A stretch of 5,910 bases of DNA. It comes from DATKQD01 sp050695655. Its GTDB lineage: Bacteria > Chloroflexota > JAJPGV01. The notes below the pieces were generated by a model. The model was not told the DNA's origin. It ran no database searches and worked only from the letters and a program-made list of their open reading frames with translations. A program made the position numbers and the translations under genes. The stretch lies in the NCBI GenBank assembly GCA_050695655.1, contig JBOGTU010000208.1, forward strand, positions 1 to 5,910, in the 5' to 3' direction. This document shows, one piece after another, positions 4,791 to 5,910 of the stretch (position 1 is its first letter; each line of letters opens with the position of its first letter).

Positions 4791-5910
4791 TTAAGCGCCA
4801 CCCCTGGGCCAGTGGATGGCTGCCCCCTGCGCCATGGCCGCCGCCTCGCCCAGCGCCTCGGTGAGGGTGGGGTGTGGGTGAATGGTGGTGCTGATGTCCT
4901 CCAACGCCGCTTCCAGGCGAATCCCCAGCGCGCCCTCCATGATGAGCGAGCTGGCCTCGTGGCCGTAGATGTGCACGCCCAGCACTTCGCCGTACTCCGC
5001 GTCGGCCACCACCTTCACAAAGCCAGTGGCCTCGCCCAGACACTGGGCCTTGCCGTTGGCGGAGAAGGGGAACTTGCCGATCTTGAGGTTGGGGTGCGTT
5101 TCGCGCGCCGTGCGTTCGTTCAAGCCCACAGACGCTATCTCTGGAATGGTGTAAATGCAGGCCGGCACCAGATTCACATCCTGGCTGGGCACGCGGCCGG
5201 CGATGATCTCCGCCGCCACCACCCCCTGGGCGAACCCGGCATGGGCCAGCAAGCTGCGCGCGTTCACATCGCCCACGGCGTAGATGCCAGACACATTCGT
5301 TTCCATGTGGTCGTTCACCGGCACCCAGCCGCGATTCAGCTGCACGCCGGCCGCCTCCAGCCCCAGGTCCCTGGTGTTGGGGGCGCGACCGGTGGCCACC
5401 AGGGTCTTGTCGCTCTCAATCTCTTGTGTGCCATCAGCCGTCTCCACCAGGCAGCGCTGGCCCGATCCGGCAGGCTTGATCTCTTTGAGCTTGGCGTTCA
5501 CCAGGATGGTTACGCCCAGCTTCTTGAGGTCCGCCACCAGCGCGGCCACGATCTCGTCGTCCTCGGTGGCGATGATGCCCGGCAGCATCTCAATGATCGT
5601 GACCTTGGCCCCCAGGTGGGCGAACATGCAGCCGAACTCCACGCCGATGACCCCGCCGCCGATCACGGTCAAACGTTCGGGAACGGCGGCCAGGTCCAGC
5701 GCTCCGGTGGAATCGATCACGCCCGGCGTATCCAGGCCTGGCACGGGCGGCGCCGCCGGGCGCGAGCCGGTGGCCACGATGACGACATCCGCGCCGGCCG
5801 CCGCGACATCGTCAGGTCCGGCCTCGACCCCAAGCCGCACATCACCCCCGAGCGCGTCGAGACGGCGCCCGAACCAGCCGAGGAGGTCGGTGATCTGGCC
5901 ACGCGACGGC
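4791..5910 (-). CDS. lpdA: Dihydrolipoyl dehydrogenase-like flavoprotein disulfide reductase, C-terminal part (5' end off the window)
   Basis: Lipoamide dehydrogenase (E3) reoxidises dihydrolipoamide in 2-oxoacid dehydrogenase and glycine-cleavage complexes, passing electrons through FAD to NAD+. About 372 residues are visible; the start, the first FAD-binding GxGxxG and the redox CxxxxC are beyond the right edge. Visible marks, counted from GTG 5840: ATGSRP (23-28), STGALDL (44-50), the NAD-binding GGGVIGVEFG (61-70), LVATGRAPNT (147-156), the FAD-contacting IYAVGDV (186-192), LLAHAGFAQG (197-206), the dimer domain from about 225, and the active-site HPHPTLTEALGE (321-332) with its His-Glu pair. 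These make the C-terminal three quarters a firm E3 match. The first ~45 visible residues do not look like E3 (listed separately). The stop is TAA at 4793-4791; fni follows after 66 nt. No other dehydrogenase-complex genes are present. Confidence 0.9.
   Translation of the reverse strand, partial: PSRGQITDLLGWFGRRLDALGGDVRLGVEAGPDDVAAAGADVVIVATGSRPAAPPVPGLDTPGVIDSTGALDLAAVPERLTVIGGGVIGVEFGCMFAHLGAKVTIIEMLPGIIATEDDEIVAALVADLKKLGVTILVNAKLKEIKPAGSGQRCLVETADGTQEIESDKTLVATGRAPNTRDLGLEAAGVQLNRGWVPVNDHMETNVSGIYAVGDVNARSLLAHAGFAQGVVAAEIIAGRVPSQDVNLVPACIYTIPEIASVGLNERTARETHPNLKIGKFPFSANGKAQCLGEATGFVKVVADAEYGEVLGVHIYGHEASSLIMEGALGIRLEAALEDISTTIHPHPTLTEALGEAAAMAQGAAIHWPRGGA
5763..5910 (-). other. Non-E3-like 5' segment of the lpdA-like gene; possible chimeric junction
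   Basis: The ~49 residues from the window edge to ATGS include ITDLLGWFGRRLDAL, DVRLGVEAGPDDVAAAGADVV and IVATGS. This follows the pattern of old-yellow-enzyme/2,4-dienoyl-CoA reductase-type proteins (x-W-L-x-x-x-L, lGVdVRLGtE, GaDaVVVATG). E3 normally has a beta-rich stretch of the type KxKNIIIATGS here. The five Leu codons in this segment are CTC four times and CTT once, with no CTG. The next seven Leu codons (down to about 5577) are almost all CTG. The change lies near the shared ATGSRP motif. A divergent E3 is still possible. Confidence 0.5.

Overview
The window is a GC-rich, gene-dense bacterial chromosome segment, apparently a short contig because the genes at both edges are cut. It carries housekeeping genes only: translation (IF3, L21, L27), isoprenoid supply (type 2 IPP isomerase), a lipoamide dehydrogenase-like flavoenzyme and two membrane proteins (AI-2E/PerM family and DedA family). 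A type 2 IPP isomerase, an L27 without the cleaved Firmicutes N-terminal prefix, and an IF3 with a long Ala/Pro tail fit a Chloroflexota-like bacterium. That placement is inference; Deinococcota or another deep Gram-negative lineage is not excluded. No mobile element, CRISPR array, tRNA or rRNA was seen.

Layout. Positions 1-480 (+) hold the 3' part of infC, closed by a strong hairpin terminator at 514-549 and facing an AI-2E-family permease (553-1629, -). Between that permease and the divergent DedA gene (1902-2498, +) lie about 270 bp with a perfect GC palindrome, an orphan terminator-like hairpin and a possible 14-codon leader ORF that overlaps the DedA start. Positions 2499-3003 have no convincing gene but contain two inverted copies of a 33-bp hairpin-forming repeat. 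From 5910 down to 3004, all on the minus strand, runs lpdA-like (partial) > fni > rplU > rpmA, closely spaced and probably at least partly co-transcribed.

What stands out. (1) fni and the DedA gene both lack an ATG, GTG or TTG where family alignment requires the protein to start. Both instead have a CTG exactly 6 nt after a good Shine-Dalgarno sequence (GGAGGT and AGGAG). (2) The first ~45 visible residues of the lpdA-like gene read like an old-yellow-enzyme/2,4-dienoyl-CoA reductase type flavoprotein, with different leucine codon use from the rest. This suggests either a chimeric assembly end or a real domain replacement. (3) IF3 has a ~69-residue Ala/Pro-rich tail and is not followed by rpmI-rplT. 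(4) rplU appears to lack a Shine-Dalgarno and may be leaderless from an extended -10 promoter.

I found no evidence of a novel defence, mobile or biosynthetic system; the unusual points concern translation initiation, gene structure and intergenic repeats.
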